Origin: Mycobacterium asiaticum DSM 44297
GTDB lineage: Bacteria > Actinomycetota > Actinomycetes > Mycobacteriales > Mycobacteriaceae
Assembly: GCF_000613245.1 (NCBI RefSeq)
Contig: NZ_HG964938.1
Coordinates: 280,237 to 344,236, forward strand
Direction: 5' to 3'
DNA length: 64,000 nt
In this document: piece after piece, positions 35,019 through 43,749 of the stretch
Numbering within the stretch: the first letter of the stretch is position 1
How the letters are laid out: each line of letters starts with the position of its first letter
The notes under the pieces: generated by a model
What the model was told of the DNA's origin: nothing
What the model saw: the letters and a program-made list of their open reading frames with translations, nothing else
The model's database searches: none
Made by a program: the position numbers and the translations under genes

Positions 35019-36368
35019 TCAGTTACCCAGGGTGGTCGCGCGTCCGGCAATCCCCGGCGCCTCCACCGTCACCGGCTTGGCGCCCTGCGCCTGTAGGGCG
35101 AACTGAGTCATCCGGGTCCAGGCGTCCCGGTCGCGCTGGCTGGCCTGGTGGCCGACGTGCGTCACCACGTCCACGTCGGTAGCCTGGCTGCGCAGCCGGC
35201 CGGCGCGGGCCTGTTCCTTGGGGATGTGCCGGAAGGGGTCGAAAGAATATGCAGCCATGGCGTTTTCGTGGGTGATCTTGTCGATCACGGCGTCGTCGAG
35301 ATGGCCCATCGTCTCGATCACGTCTTCCGGCGCGAACGGCCAGTTGCTGTCGGAATGCGGGAAGTCGGACTCCCAGCACAGCATGTCCTCGTTGAACCAG
35401 TCCATGTTCTGCACGCCGACCTTGTCGCTGATGAAGCAGGTGTAGAAGTGCCGCCGGAACACGTCGGCGGGACCGCGGTAACCGCGCGGGAACTTGGCCA
35501 TGGTCCAGCCCGAATGCCGGTTGTAGACATGCTCGGCCCGCCACAGGAAGTAGGGCATCCAGCCGACATCACCCTCGGTGAGTGAGAATTTCAGCTCCGG
35601 GAAGTCGGCCCAGAACTCCGCCCAGATCAGCTCGGTGAAGGTGAACATGCTCATCATCGACGAGGCGGTCATCATCACGCTGGCCGGTGCGTCCATGGAC
35701 ACCATCGGAGATCGCGAGGCCGAGCCGACGTGGGTGCACAAAACGGTGTTGTTGTCACATACGGCCTCGAACAGGGGATACCAATACCTGGTGTGAATGC
35801 TGGGCATCTGCAACGCTTCCGGATTCTCCGAGAATGTCACCGCGTGACAGCCCTTGTCCGCCAGCCTTTTCACCTCTTTGGCCGCTTCGTCCACGTCGTA
35901 GAGCGGCAGGACGCCGCACGGGATGAACCGTCCCGGGTAGGCGGCACACCACTCGTCGACGTGCCAGTCGTTGTAGGCCTTGATCATCACCAGGTTGACG
36001 TCGCGGTCCGGGCCCTGGTTGAGCACCTGGCCGGAGAAGCCGGTGAAATTCGGAAAGTTCAGACCGGCCAGCTGCCCGCCGGCGTTCATGTCGCGGACCC
36101 GCTCGTCGACGTTGAAGCAGCCCGGGCGCATCTCGTCGTAGCGTGAGGCGTCGACGTTGTACATCTCCCGGGGTTTGCCCGCGACGGCGTTGAGACCCAT
36201 GTTCCGACCACGGATCTCCCCGTAGTACCACTGCTGGATGCCGTCGGGCTCGATGACCACCCGCGGGGCGAGGTGCTTGTACTTCGCGGGCACGTGCGCC
36301 TCGAACATGTCCGCCGGCTCGGCGATATGGTCGTCGACGCTGATCAGGATCAGATTGTCTTTGTCCAT
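35019..36368 (-). CDS. Amidohydrolase family (amidohydrolase_2 type) protein
   Basis: 449 residues of the metal-dependent TIM-barrel group that includes ACMSD and resorcylate-type decarboxylases: ILISVDDHIAEPADMF (the D-x-H position reads DDH), GLNFPNFTGFSGQVL, VLCTHVGSASRSP, FSLTEGDVGWMPY and WESDFPHSDSNWP. ATG at 36368 has AAGGGG 8 bases upstream; a GTG nine bases earlier is less likely. First gene of the six-gene operon. May hydrolyse or decarboxylate a ring or acid intermediate; metal ligands only partly match, so activity is uncertain. Confidence 0.84.
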   Translation of the reverse strand: MDKDNLILISVDDHIAEPADMFEAHVPAKYKHLAPRVVIEPDGIQQWYYGEIRGRNMGLNAVAGKPREMYNVDASRYDEMRPGCFNVDERVRDMNAGGQLAGLNFPNFTGFSGQVLNQGPDRDVNLVMIKAYNDWHVDEWCAAYPGRFIPCGVLPLYDVDEAAKEVKRLADKGCHAVTFSENPEALQMPSIHTRYWYPLFEAVCDNNTVLCTHVGSASRSPMVSMDAPASVMMTASSMMSMFTFTELIWAEFWADFPELKFSLTEGDVGWMPYFLWRAEHVYNRHSGWTMAKFPRGYRGPADVFRRHFYTCFISDKVGVQNMDWFNEDMLCWESDFPHSDSNWPFAPEDVIETMGHLDDAVIDKITHENAMAAYSFDPFRHIPKEQARAGRLRSQATDVDVVTHVGHQASQRDRDAWTRMTQFALQAQGAKPVTVEAPGIAGRATTLGN

Positions 36369-36377
36369 CTCCCGCAC

Positions 36378-36593
36378 CCCTTTTTCCGCAGACTAGTAGA
36401 CAATGATTTCGATTGCGGTGTCAACGGAGTTACGAGGTAGAACGCATGTGCTGAACGGACTAGGCGGCGCCCGATTACAGACTATTAGTCATTCACTCCG
36501 AAAATCCGGTGCGGCCCGAGGACGGGGTATTGCGCGCTGCGGCGCGAGGGCGCGTGCCACCATGAGGCATCACGGCGCCCGGAAGGTGACGAG
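36378..36593. promoter_or_regulatory. Divergent control region between amidohydrolase operon and LacI gene
   Basis: The 216 bases hold GACTATTAGTC, an 11-base palindrome at 36480-36490, and a similar GACTAGTAG at 36391-36399. On the minus strand a perfect TTGACA lies at 36424-36419, with TAGTCT or TACTAG-like -10 candidates near 36390-36400, although the spacing is longer than ideal. These are candidate LacI operators and a promoter for the operon. Confidence 0.4.
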
Positions 36594-37571
36594 TTGAGCG
36601 GGGACAAAGGTGTGCGGCCCACCACCGCTGACGTGGCTCGCCTGGCGGATGTCTCGACCGCCACCGTCAGCTACGTGCTCAACAACGCCGAGGGCCGTCG
36701 GATCTCCGCGCAGACCCGGGAAGCGGTGAACCGCGCCGCGAAATTGCTCGGTTACCGCCCGAACATGGCGGCCCGCAATCTAGCCCGTGGCAAGAGCGGC
36801 GTCGTTCTTTTCGTCGTGCCGCACATCGCGGTGGGCGACATGCCGATCCAGGCCGGTTCCCGGATGACCACGGAGCTGGCGCGACTGGGTTTGTTGCAAG
36901 TGCAGATCTTCGAGACCGAGGACAACCACCACGTGGTCGACGCCATCGAGAATCTCGACCCGGTGGCGGTGACCAGCCTCTTTCCGCTCAGCGAGGCCGC
37001 CGCAAGCGCGGTGAAAGCCGCGGGCATCCCCTACGTCGAAATCGGGACACTGCCCGCCCTCGGCGACCCGCACCTCGCCGTCGGCGAAATGCGGGTGGCA
37101 CACCTCGTGTCGCGTGGGCACCGGCAAATGGCCTTCGCCTACGGCGGCAGCCCCAAGTGGCGCGCGCTGGGTGACTACTGGTTCGACGGCGTCTCTCGCG
37201 CCGTCGAATCACGAGGCCTGCCACCGGTATTCGTCGCCGAGATCGCGGTGGACAACGCCGCGGAGGTGGTCCGGGGATGGGTCCGCGACGGCGTCACCGC
37301 GGTCTGCGCGCAGAGCGACGACATCGCCTGCGTCGTCCTGTACGGCATCCATGCGGCGCGACTTCGGTGCCCGCAGGACCTGGCGGTGATCGGGGTGGAT
37401 GCCAGCCCCATGGGTGTGGTCAGCACACCGCCGCTGACCTCGGTCGAATTCAATCCCCGCGCGCTGGCCGACGCGGCAATCGCCGAACTCTACGAGAAGC
37501 TGGGATATCCGTCCCCGCCGTCGCCCGACATCACCGATATCGCTTGGGTCGTGGTGCGCTCGTCGACCTGA
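36594..37571 (+). CDS. LacI family transcriptional regulator
   Basis: 325 residues. N-terminal HTH and hinge: TTADVARLADVSTATVSYVL, NNAEGRRISAQTREAVNRAA and LLGYRPNMAARNLARGKSGV. The periplasmic-binding-like effector domain follows. TTG at 36594 has GGAAGG 7 bases upstream and gives the normal spacing to the HTH. An unusual feature is that the effector domain is rather short on recognisable sugar-site residues. Sits between the amidohydrolase operon (divergent) and the ALDH gene (same strand) and probably controls both. Confidence 0.88.
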   Translation: MSGDKGVRPTTADVARLADVSTATVSYVLNNAEGRRISAQTREAVNRAAKLLGYRPNMAARNLARGKSGVVLFVVPHIAVGDMPIQAGSRMTTELARLGLLQVQIFETEDNHHVVDAIENLDPVAVTSLFPLSEAAASAVKAAGIPYVEIGTLPALGDPHLAVGEMRVAHLVSRGHRQMAFAYGGSPKWRALGDYWFDGVSRAVESRGLPPVFVAEIAVDNAAEVVRGWVRDGVTAVCAQSDDIACVVLYGIHAARLRCPQDLAVIGVDASPMGVVSTPPLTSVEFNPRALADAAIAELYEKLGYPSPPSPDITDIAWVVVRSST

Positions 37572-37602
37572 CGGCGCGCAACGCCGGCTCTGGACATTGA
37601 TT

Positions 37603-37618
37603 GGTTAAGCGCATAACC
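37603..37618. promoter_or_regulatory. LacI-type operator candidate upstream of ALDH
   Basis: GGTTAAGCGCATAACC is a 16-base palindrome with one mismatched pair and a central GCGC, the even-length, CG-centred form usual for LacI-family sites. A second small inverted repeat (CCTCG / CGAGG, 37617-37632) follows before the AAGGAGGAG ribosome-binding site. Confidence 0.55.
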
Positions 37619-37655
37619 TCGCCATGACGAGGTAGCTACTCAAGGAGGAGTACGA

Positions 37656-39110
37656 ATGGCGGTCCAGGCTGTTTTGGACGAGATCCGCGAACGACCCGGC
37701 ACCGGTGAAACGATCGCGGTAGTCGATCCCGCCACCGAAGAGCAGGTCACCGAGTTCAAGGACTGCGGTCCCGAAGCCGTCGAGGACGCGGTCAAGCGCG
37801 CGCGGGAATCCTTTGAGTCAGGCGTGTGGCGGGACAAGCCGCCCAGCGAGCGGGCCAAGATCCTGTGGCGGGTCGGCGAGTTGATCGACCAGAACGCCGA
37901 ACTGCTCGCCGAACTCGAGTCGCTGAACGCCGGCATGACCCCGCTGCAGGCCCAGGGCACCGTGACGGTGGGGTCGGAGTTCTTCCGGTACTACGCCGGC
38001 TGGTGCACGAAGATCGAAGGCATCGCGGCCGACGTCCACACCGGGGGCCTCACCGGCATCGACTCACACCAGCACGCCTACACCCTCAAAGAGCCGTACG
38101 GCGTTGTGGGCCTGATCTTTCCGTGGAACGGACCCGTCTTCAACTTTTGCGCCAAGCTTGCGCCCTCGCTGGCGGCGGGATGCAGCAGCGTGGTCAAACC
38201 CGCAGAGGAGACTCCGCTCTCAGCGCTGGTGCTGGACAACATCCTGCACGAAGCGGGCGTGCCCGAGGGGGTGGCGAACCTGCTGCTGGGCTACGGCCAC
38301 ACCGCCGGTGCGGCCATCACCGCGCACCCCGACGTCGAGAAGGTCGCCTTCACCGGATCCACCGAGGTCGGCCGCGCGATCGTGCACGCCGCGGGTGACA
38401 GCAACCTGAAGAAGGTCACCCTGGAACTGGGCGGCAAGTCGCCAGTGGTGGTATTCGACGACGCCGACCTGTCCAAGGCCGTCCCGATGGCGGCCTTCGG
38501 CACCTTCATCCACTCCGGTCAGGCATGTGTGTGCGGTTCGCGAATCTTTGTGCAGCGCGGCATCTTCGACCAGTTCGTCGAGCAGCTGGCCAAGGTCGCC
38601 GACGCCCTGCCCCAGGGCGGTCCCAAAGACGAGGGCAGCCTGATCGGCCCGCTGATCAGCCAGAAGCAGCTGACCCGCGTGTTGGGGTACCTGGAGCAGG
38701 GCCGCAACGACGGCGTCGAGGTTGTCACCGGCGGGAATCGCGTGGACCGCAGGGGCTACTTCATCCGCCCCACCGTGCTTACCAACGTCGCCACCACCAG
38801 CCGGCTTTTCCAGGAGGAGATCTTCGGCCCGGTGGTCGCGGTCATACCGTTCGACGACGAGGACGAGGCGGTGGCGCTGGCCAACGACAGCACCTATGGG
38901 CTGGCCGCGACCGCCTGGACCAACGACCTGGGCCGTGCGCATCGAATCGCCAAGCGACTCAAGGCCGGAACGGTCGGCTTGAACTGCCAGATGCAGTTCG
39001 ACCACTCCATGCCGTTCGGCGGGTACAAGCAGTCCGGGTGGGGGTACGAGTCCGGCAAGGCCGGCCTCGAGACCTACCTGCAGACCAAGATCGTCTGGGC
39101 ACAGATGTAA
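37656..39110 (+). CDS. NAD(P)-dependent aldehyde dehydrogenase
   Basis: 484 residues. Family landmarks: FPWNGPVFNFCAKLAPSLAA, FTGSTEVGRAIVHAAG, catalytic Glu in LELGGKSP, catalytic Cys in SGQACVCGSR and the C-terminal PFGGYKQSGWGYESG. Strong AAGGAGGAG ribosome-binding site. Preceded by a LacI-type operator candidate and the LacI gene. Oxidises an aldehyde to an acid; expected to act on a product of the nearby thiolase/aldolase modules, but the substrate is unknown. Confidence 0.92.
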   Translation: MAVQAVLDEIRERPGTGETIAVVDPATEEQVTEFKDCGPEAVEDAVKRARESFESGVWRDKPPSERAKILWRVGELIDQNAELLAELESLNAGMTPLQAQGTVTVGSEFFRYYAGWCTKIEGIAADVHTGGLTGIDSHQHAYTLKEPYGVVGLIFPWNGPVFNFCAKLAPSLAAGCSSVVKPAEETPLSALVLDNILHEAGVPEGVANLLLGYGHTAGAAITAHPDVEKVAFTGSTEVGRAIVHAAGDSNLKKVTLELGGKSPVVVFDDADLSKAVPMAAFGTFIHSGQACVCGSRIFVQRGIFDQFVEQLAKVADALPQGGPKDEGSLIGPLISQKQLTRVLGYLEQGRNDGVEVVTGGNRVDRRGYFIRPTVLTNVATTSRLFQEEIFGPVVAVIPFDDEDEAVALANDSTYGLAATAWTNDLGRAHRIAKRLKAGTVGLNCQMQFDHSMPFGGYKQSGWGYESGKAGLETYLQTKIVWAQM

Positions 39111-39125
39111 CTTCTGTTGCATTCC

Positions 39126-39147
39126 GTTGCGCGAGCAGACGCTCGCC
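39126..39147. terminator. Hairpin at convergent ALDH / DUF35 junction
   Basis: GCGAGC-AGAC-GCTCGC (39131-39146) is a perfect 6-base stem with a 4-base loop within TTGCGCGAGC...GCTCGCC. It lies 20 bases after the ALDH stop and touches the DUF35 stop on the other strand, so it may end transcription both ways. No U-tract is present. A near match occurs at 61221-61241. Confidence 0.5.
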
Positions 39148-39555
39148 TCAGGCGGGCTCGTAGCGCAGCATCGTGACGTCGTGGTCGGGGTAGTCGAAGA
39201 ACACCGGGCGTACCCGCATACCGACCCGCAGTCCGTCCGGTTCGACGTTCACCATCTCGGTGGAAAACCTTGGCCCCTCATCCCATTCGACAATGGCCAG
39301 CAGTTGCGGAACCGCGTCGGCGAAATGCGGGCTGACCGGCCGGCGTGCCACAGTGTACGAATACAACGTCCCCATGCCGGAGATCTCGCGCCATTCCAGG
39401 TCGTCGGCCAGCGTCCGCGGTGCCCGCACCCGGGGGTAGAAGACGTACGCCTGCGCCGACGGTGAGTACTGGATGACGATGCGGTGCTCGGCCAGCGCAT
39501 CCCAGAACGGCGTGGTGGTGGGTGTTTTGACGGGCATCGGGCGGTCGAAGTTCAT
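39148..39555 (-). CDS. DUF35 OB-fold protein lacking the zinc-ribbon cysteines
   Basis: 135 residues. The OB-fold part (GTLYSYTVARRPVSPHFADA, GMRVRPVFFDYPDHDVTMLR) matches DUF35. At the place of the usual C-x-x-C...C-x-x-C ribbon, the sequence reads IQYSPSAQAYVFYPRVRAP, with no cysteine. ATG at 39555 is two bases after the thiolase stop, so it is the partner of that thiolase. The loss of zinc suggests the ribbon is structural and dispensable here. Confidence 0.82.
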   Translation of the reverse strand: MNFDRPMPVKTPTTTPFWDALAEHRIVIQYSPSAQAYVFYPRVRAPRTLADDLEWREISGMGTLYSYTVARRPVSPHFADAVPQLLAIVEWDEGPRFSTEMVNVEPDGLRVGMRVRPVFFDYPDHDVTMLRYEPA

Positions 39556-39557
39556 CG

Positions 39558-40766
39558 TCAGTCGCCTTCCAGCACGAGGGCGGTTTGCTCGGAGAGGATT
39601 CCGCCGTTGCCGGATACGAACGCCCGGTTGCAGTCGGCGACCTGTGCCGCACCGGCACGGCCCATGATCTGGCGGGTGGCGTCGCAAACGTGATGCATGC
39701 CGCCGGCCAATCCGGCCTGACCGAAACCTAATTGGCCCCCGGCGGTGTTGAGCGGAAAGTCCCCGCGGAAGGTGAGGTCATGGCCGGTGATGAAGTCCAG
39801 GCCGGTGCCCTTCTCGCAGAAACCCGCGTCCTCGAGAGACAGCATCACGGTGATCGTGTAGCAGTCGTAGATGGAGACCATGTCCATCTGCTCGCGAGTC
39901 AGGTCGGTCATGCCGAACGCGGTATCGGCCGCGGCCGCCATCGGCGTGTTCAGCAGGTCTTCGGCGTAGGTGGGGGTTTTGAACGGCACATGCTCGCCGA
40001 ATCCTTTGATCCACACCGGCCGGCGCCTGGCCCGGCGGGCCAGGTCGGCGTTGGCGACCACGACGGCGGCGCCGCCCACGCACGGCATCACGATCTCCAG
40101 CATGTGCAGCGGGTCCGCGATCACCGGGCTGGCCAACACGTCTTCGACGGTGAGCGGCTTGTCCTTCCAAATGGCGCCCTCCGTGTTGTTGGCGTTGACC
40201 CGCTGGTCTACAACGAGTTTCGCCATGGCCCGCTCGTCGTACCCGTACACCGCCGCATAGCGTTGCGCCACCTGACCGTAGGGCCCGTTCTGACCGAGGT
40301 TTCCGTAGGGAATCTCGAATTCCGCTTGCGGAGAGCCATATTGGTTGCTCGACGAACCGAAGAACATCGCGTCCACGATCGGCCGGGGCTTCTGCTTGGA
40401 CGACGGGGTGATGTAGCGGGCCGGCAATGCGCACAACACCGCGTCACAAATGCCGAGCTCGATCGCCGCGGCGGCCCGCCACACCATCGCGGCCGCGCTG
40501 GCACCGCCGAGATCCACCAGTTCCGCGAATCGGGCCGGCACGCCGAGGTATTCGGCAATGGTGGAGGGCACGAAGATCTGCGACTCGGCCAGATGCGATG
40601 CGGCGATGCCGTTCACGACGTCACCCGGCAGGCCCGCGTCGTCGAGCGCAGCCGCGGCCAGTTCGGCCCACTGTTCGAGGACGAACGGCGCGGGCGAGGC
40701 CTTGTTCAGGCGCTCCGGTGGCAGTTCGACATACCCGACGATGGCGGCTTCCCCGCGTAATCCCAT
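39558..40766 (-). CDS. Thiolase-like protein of the lipid-transfer group
   Basis: 402 residues of the SCP2-thiolase/Ltp fold: AAIVGYVELPPERL, AAAALDDAGLPGDVVNGIAA, LVDLGGASAAAMVWRAAAAI, DPLHMLEIVMPCVGGAAVVV and SIYDCYTITVMLSLEDAGFC. GGAS-type residues replace the catalytic Cys at the usual nucleophile site, again as in Ltp aldolases. Between the double acyl-CoA dehydrogenase and the DUF35 gene, in an operon with short gaps. Likely an aldolase/thiolase acting after the dehydrogenation step. Confidence 0.85.
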   Translation of the reverse strand: MGLRGEAAIVGYVELPPERLNKASPAPFVLEQWAELAAAALDDAGLPGDVVNGIAASHLAESQIFVPSTIAEYLGVPARFAELVDLGGASAAAMVWRAAAAIELGICDAVLCALPARYITPSSKQKPRPIVDAMFFGSSSNQYGSPQAEFEIPYGNLGQNGPYGQVAQRYAAVYGYDERAMAKLVVDQRVNANNTEGAIWKDKPLTVEDVLASPVIADPLHMLEIVMPCVGGAAVVVANADLARRARRRPVWIKGFGEHVPFKTPTYAEDLLNTPMAAAADTAFGMTDLTREQMDMVSIYDCYTITVMLSLEDAGFCEKGTGLDFITGHDLTFRGDFPLNTAGGQLGFGQAGLAGGMHHVCDATRQIMGRAGAAQVADCNRAFVSGNGGILSEQTALVLEGD

Positions 40767-40797
40767 GTGGTTTCCTCGTTGTCGGCTATGTGGTCGG

Positions 40798-43017
40798 TTA
40801 TTTGCGGGGCAGGCCGAGAATCATCTGGGCGATGATGTTCAGCTGGATCTCCCGGGTCCCGCCGCCGATCAGCTCGGCGGGTAGGTGCAGATAGGGTTCC
40901 ACGATGGCCGGGTCCGAGTCCGCGACCATGGCCAGCCGGCCGGTCAGCTGCAGAGTGGCTTCGAAGGTGCGCCGCAGCAAAACATTCATCGCCACCTTGG
41001 CGATGCTGGAGGCCGGCCCGGAGGCCTGGCCATCCAGCAGGCGGATGGTCTCGCGCACACCCAGGGCCCGGATCGCGTTGGTGTAGGCGTCGAGTTCTCC
41101 AAGCGCGCGCAGCGTGTCGTCGCGATCCGGCCCCGCTTCCGAAGCCAGGCGACGCAGGGCCGCGGCGCGATCGAACTTCACGTAACCGCTGATCGCCGAA
41201 CGTTCTTCGGCCATGGTGGCGATGGCCAGATTCCAGCCGCCGACCGGATCACCGAGCAACATCTCGTCCGGCACGAAGACATCGGTCAGGAAAACTTCGT
41301 TGAAGTGCGCCTCGCCCGTCGCGGTCTTGATCGGCTGAATTTCTATCCCCGGGGTGCGCATGTCGAGAATGAAGTAGCCGATGCCTCGGTGCTTGCTGGC
41401 CGCCGGGTCGGTGCGGGCCAGCAGCGCACCGTAGTCCGCCCGCTGGGCGACCGAGGTCCAGATCTTGTGCCCGTTGATGCGCCAGCCCCCGTCGACCTTG
41501 GTGGCGCGGGTGGTCAGCGCGGCGAGGTCGGAACCCGCCGCCGGTTCGCTGAACAGCTGGCACCATGCAATCTCACCGCGCTGCGTCGGCGGTATCAGCT
41601 TGTCCTGCAATTCTTTCGATGCCGCCCGCAGCACCGACGGCAGGATCCACTCGGCGATGCCCAGCGACGGGCGGACCAGTTCGGGGCGCTTGGCGAACTC
41701 GTCGTCGATGATGAGCTGCCGCAGCGGACCGGCGTCCAGTCCCCACGGCGGCGGCCAGTGCGGTGCGATCAGGCCGGCTTCGGCGATCAGGGTGCGTTGC
41801 GGTCCGGTTTTGAATTCCTCGTAGTCACCCTGACGCCCCGGTTGAGGATTACTCAATTGCATTGCCGTGTCCAGGGTTTGGGCCACCCAGGACCGGAACT
41901 GCGCATCCGCGTCACCCAGGTTCACCGACATGTCCCGCTGCTGGGTGCAAGTCAGCTGCCCCAGCCGCCGGGCCCAGCGGTTAGCCTGACCGATCGAGGC
42001 GGCCAGGCTGATCGCGCGCCGCCAGTACAGATGCACATCGTGTTCCCACGTGAAGCCGATAGCGCCGAACATCGTCAGGGCATCCAGCACCAGGTCGGGC
42101 ACTGGTGAGATGGCGATCACCGCCGCGCCGGCGGCCGCTATCCGGTGCTGCTCGAGCGATTCGTCCTGGGCGCGTACCGCGTCCCAGGCTGCCGCGGTGG
42201 CCAGTTCGCTGTTGATCAGCAGCATCGCGGCGCTGTGCTGCAGCGCCTGGAAGGTGCCGATCACCTTGCCGAACTGCTCGCGGATGCGCAGGTGTGCCGT
42301 GACGGCTTCGACACACCATTGGGTGATGCCAGCCGTGGTTGCCGCCACCAACCCCACCACGACGCACTCGGCCCGGTGCGGGTCGATGCCGACCAGGACT
42401 CCCTCGGCACGGTGGTCGGTCAGGCGCAGCCGGCCGACATCGGTCACGATATCGGTGCCGTCGACGGCTTCCACTGCGGCCGTGGGGCTTTCAGGGTGCG
42501 CCAAGGCCCACACCAGGTCGCCGTCCGGGCCAACCGCGGCGACCAGGATCACCTTCGCCGAACACACGCCCGCCGTGAGGTCCGAGGCACCCGAAATCAC
42601 CCAGCCGTCACCGGCGGGCCGGGCATGAAACTCCCCGTTGCCGGGCAGCACGACCAGCGCGGGCCGACCGGAGGCCAGTTCGCGCAGCAACGCCTCCCGG
42701 GGCGGTGTCGGAACCGCTTGCAGCGCAACGGCACCCGCGGCCACCGTCGGGAGCAACGGGCCCGGCAGCAGCGCCTTGGCGGCCGCTTCCAGCACACATG
42801 CACTGTCGATCAGTCCGCCGCCCTGCCCGCCGACGCTCTCTGGCAGATGGACCGCGTGAAATCCGGTTGCCACCAGGGCATCCCACCAGGCCGGCAGGTC
42901 GCCCCGGGCAAGCGCGTCGAAGCTCTCCCGCGTCGCGGCAACCGGAGCATGCCGGGCGGCGAACTGCCCGACGGCATCGGTGAGCTCCTGTTGCTCGGCC
43001 GTCAATCCCAGGGTCAT
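40798..43017 (-). CDS. Fused two-domain acyl-CoA dehydrogenase (FadE type)
   Basis: 739 residues containing two acyl-CoA dehydrogenase units. The N-terminal unit (about 1-370; LGLTAEQQELTDAVGQFAAR) has degenerate motifs and no C-terminal signature. The second keeps AWCQLFSEPAAGSDLAALTT, WTSVAQRADYGALLAR and the C-terminal IGGGTREIQLNIIAQMILGL. Mycobacterial alpha2beta2 FadE pairs are often separate genes; fused forms such as FadE34 and FadE6 have this length. ATG at 43017 chosen by the MTLGL start of the family. Probably dehydrogenates a bulky acyl-CoA. Divergent TetR is the likely regulator. Confidence 0.88.
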   Translation of the reverse strand: MTLGLTAEQQELTDAVGQFAARHAPVAATRESFDALARGDLPAWWDALVATGFHAVHLPESVGGQGGGLIDSACVLEAAAKALLPGPLLPTVAAGAVALQAVPTPPREALLRELASGRPALVVLPGNGEFHARPAGDGWVISGASDLTAGVCSAKVILVAAVGPDGDLVWALAHPESPTAAVEAVDGTDIVTDVGRLRLTDHRAEGVLVGIDPHRAECVVVGLVAATTAGITQWCVEAVTAHLRIREQFGKVIGTFQALQHSAAMLLINSELATAAAWDAVRAQDESLEQHRIAAAGAAVIAISPVPDLVLDALTMFGAIGFTWEHDVHLYWRRAISLAASIGQANRWARRLGQLTCTQQRDMSVNLGDADAQFRSWVAQTLDTAMQLSNPQPGRQGDYEEFKTGPQRTLIAEAGLIAPHWPPPWGLDAGPLRQLIIDDEFAKRPELVRPSLGIAEWILPSVLRAASKELQDKLIPPTQRGEIAWCQLFSEPAAGSDLAALTTRATKVDGGWRINGHKIWTSVAQRADYGALLARTDPAASKHRGIGYFILDMRTPGIEIQPIKTATGEAHFNEVFLTDVFVPDEMLLGDPVGGWNLAIATMAEERSAISGYVKFDRAAALRRLASEAGPDRDDTLRALGELDAYTNAIRALGVRETIRLLDGQASGPASSIAKVAMNVLLRRTFEATLQLTGRLAMVADSDPAIVEPYLHLPAELIGGGTREIQLNIIAQMILGLPRK

Positions 43018-43089
43018 CGGCGTGCCCACTGCGAAGGCCGCCCAAGAGTGCTGTGCTTCGCCCCCACCGGCTGCTATCCTTTCGGCCTT

Positions 43090-43113
43090 ACAAGACGAAC
43101 CGTCTCGTCTTGT
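43090..43113. promoter_or_regulatory. 24-bp inverted repeat between FadE-type and TetR genes
   Basis: Perfect 9-base arms ACAAGACGA (43090-43098) and TCGTCTTGT (43105-43113) with a 6-base spacer. A smaller repeat, AGACG-AAC-CGTCT, is nested in the left half. It is centred in the 144-base divergent gap and is the obvious operator of the adjacent TetR. Confidence 0.68.
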
Positions 43114-43161
43114 GGCAGGGTAACAAGCCTGCCGCATCGAAGTCGAACGGGACCACCCCAG

Positions 43162-43749
43162 ATGCCACCGGATCAAACCCAGGCGAACTCGCCGCGCCGC
43201 CGCAGCGAGAAGTCCCGCACGGCCATTGTGACCGCGACCCGCGAGTTGCTACTCGAGCGGGGTTTCGACGGCCTGACCATCGAGGCGGTGGCGGCCCGGG
43301 CCGGCGTGGGCAAACAGACCATCTACCGCTGGTGGCGCAGCCGGCCCGCGCTCGTCGCCGACGTCATGCTCGAAGACGCCGACCGGATCCTGGCGACGAT
43401 GAACCATACCGGTGATCTCGCCGCCGACGTCGTCGAATGGGTGGGCAAGCTCGCCTCGACGCTGACAACCGCCCGCGGCGCCGCGATGCTGCGCACCCTG
43501 ACCGTCGCCGGCATGGAGCACGAGGACACCGCGGTCAAGCTCCGAGCGGGATTCAGCAAACCGTTGCACGACAGTGTCCGCACCCGGCTGGTCGCCGACG
43601 ATATCGACGACGAGACCGCCGAGTCCGCTGCGGATGCGATCGTCGGCGGCGTCGTCTATCCGATCCTCTCGGACGCCAAACGGTATTCACGCCGGCGGGC
43701 CGAATTGACCACCCGGATCATCATCGATGCGCTCACCCGATCGAGATGA
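43162..43749 (+). CDS. TetR family regulator
   Basis: 195 residues. HTH: RTAIVTATRELLLERGFDGL, TIEAVAARAGVGKQTIYRWW and RSRPALVADVMLEDADR. The TIYRWWRSR form marks the TetR group with a TetR_C_16-like tail. Divergent from the FadE-type operon and flanked by a strong operator. The last 17 bases overlap the end of the convergent TetR gene. Confidence 0.9.
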   Translation: MPPDQTQANSPRRRSEKSRTAIVTATRELLLERGFDGLTIEAVAARAGVGKQTIYRWWRSRPALVADVMLEDADRILATMNHTGDLAADVVEWVGKLASTLTTARGAAMLRTLTVAGMEHEDTAVKLRAGFSKPLHDSVRTRLVADDIDDETAESAADAIVGGVVYPILSDAKRYSRRRAELTTRIIIDALTRSR

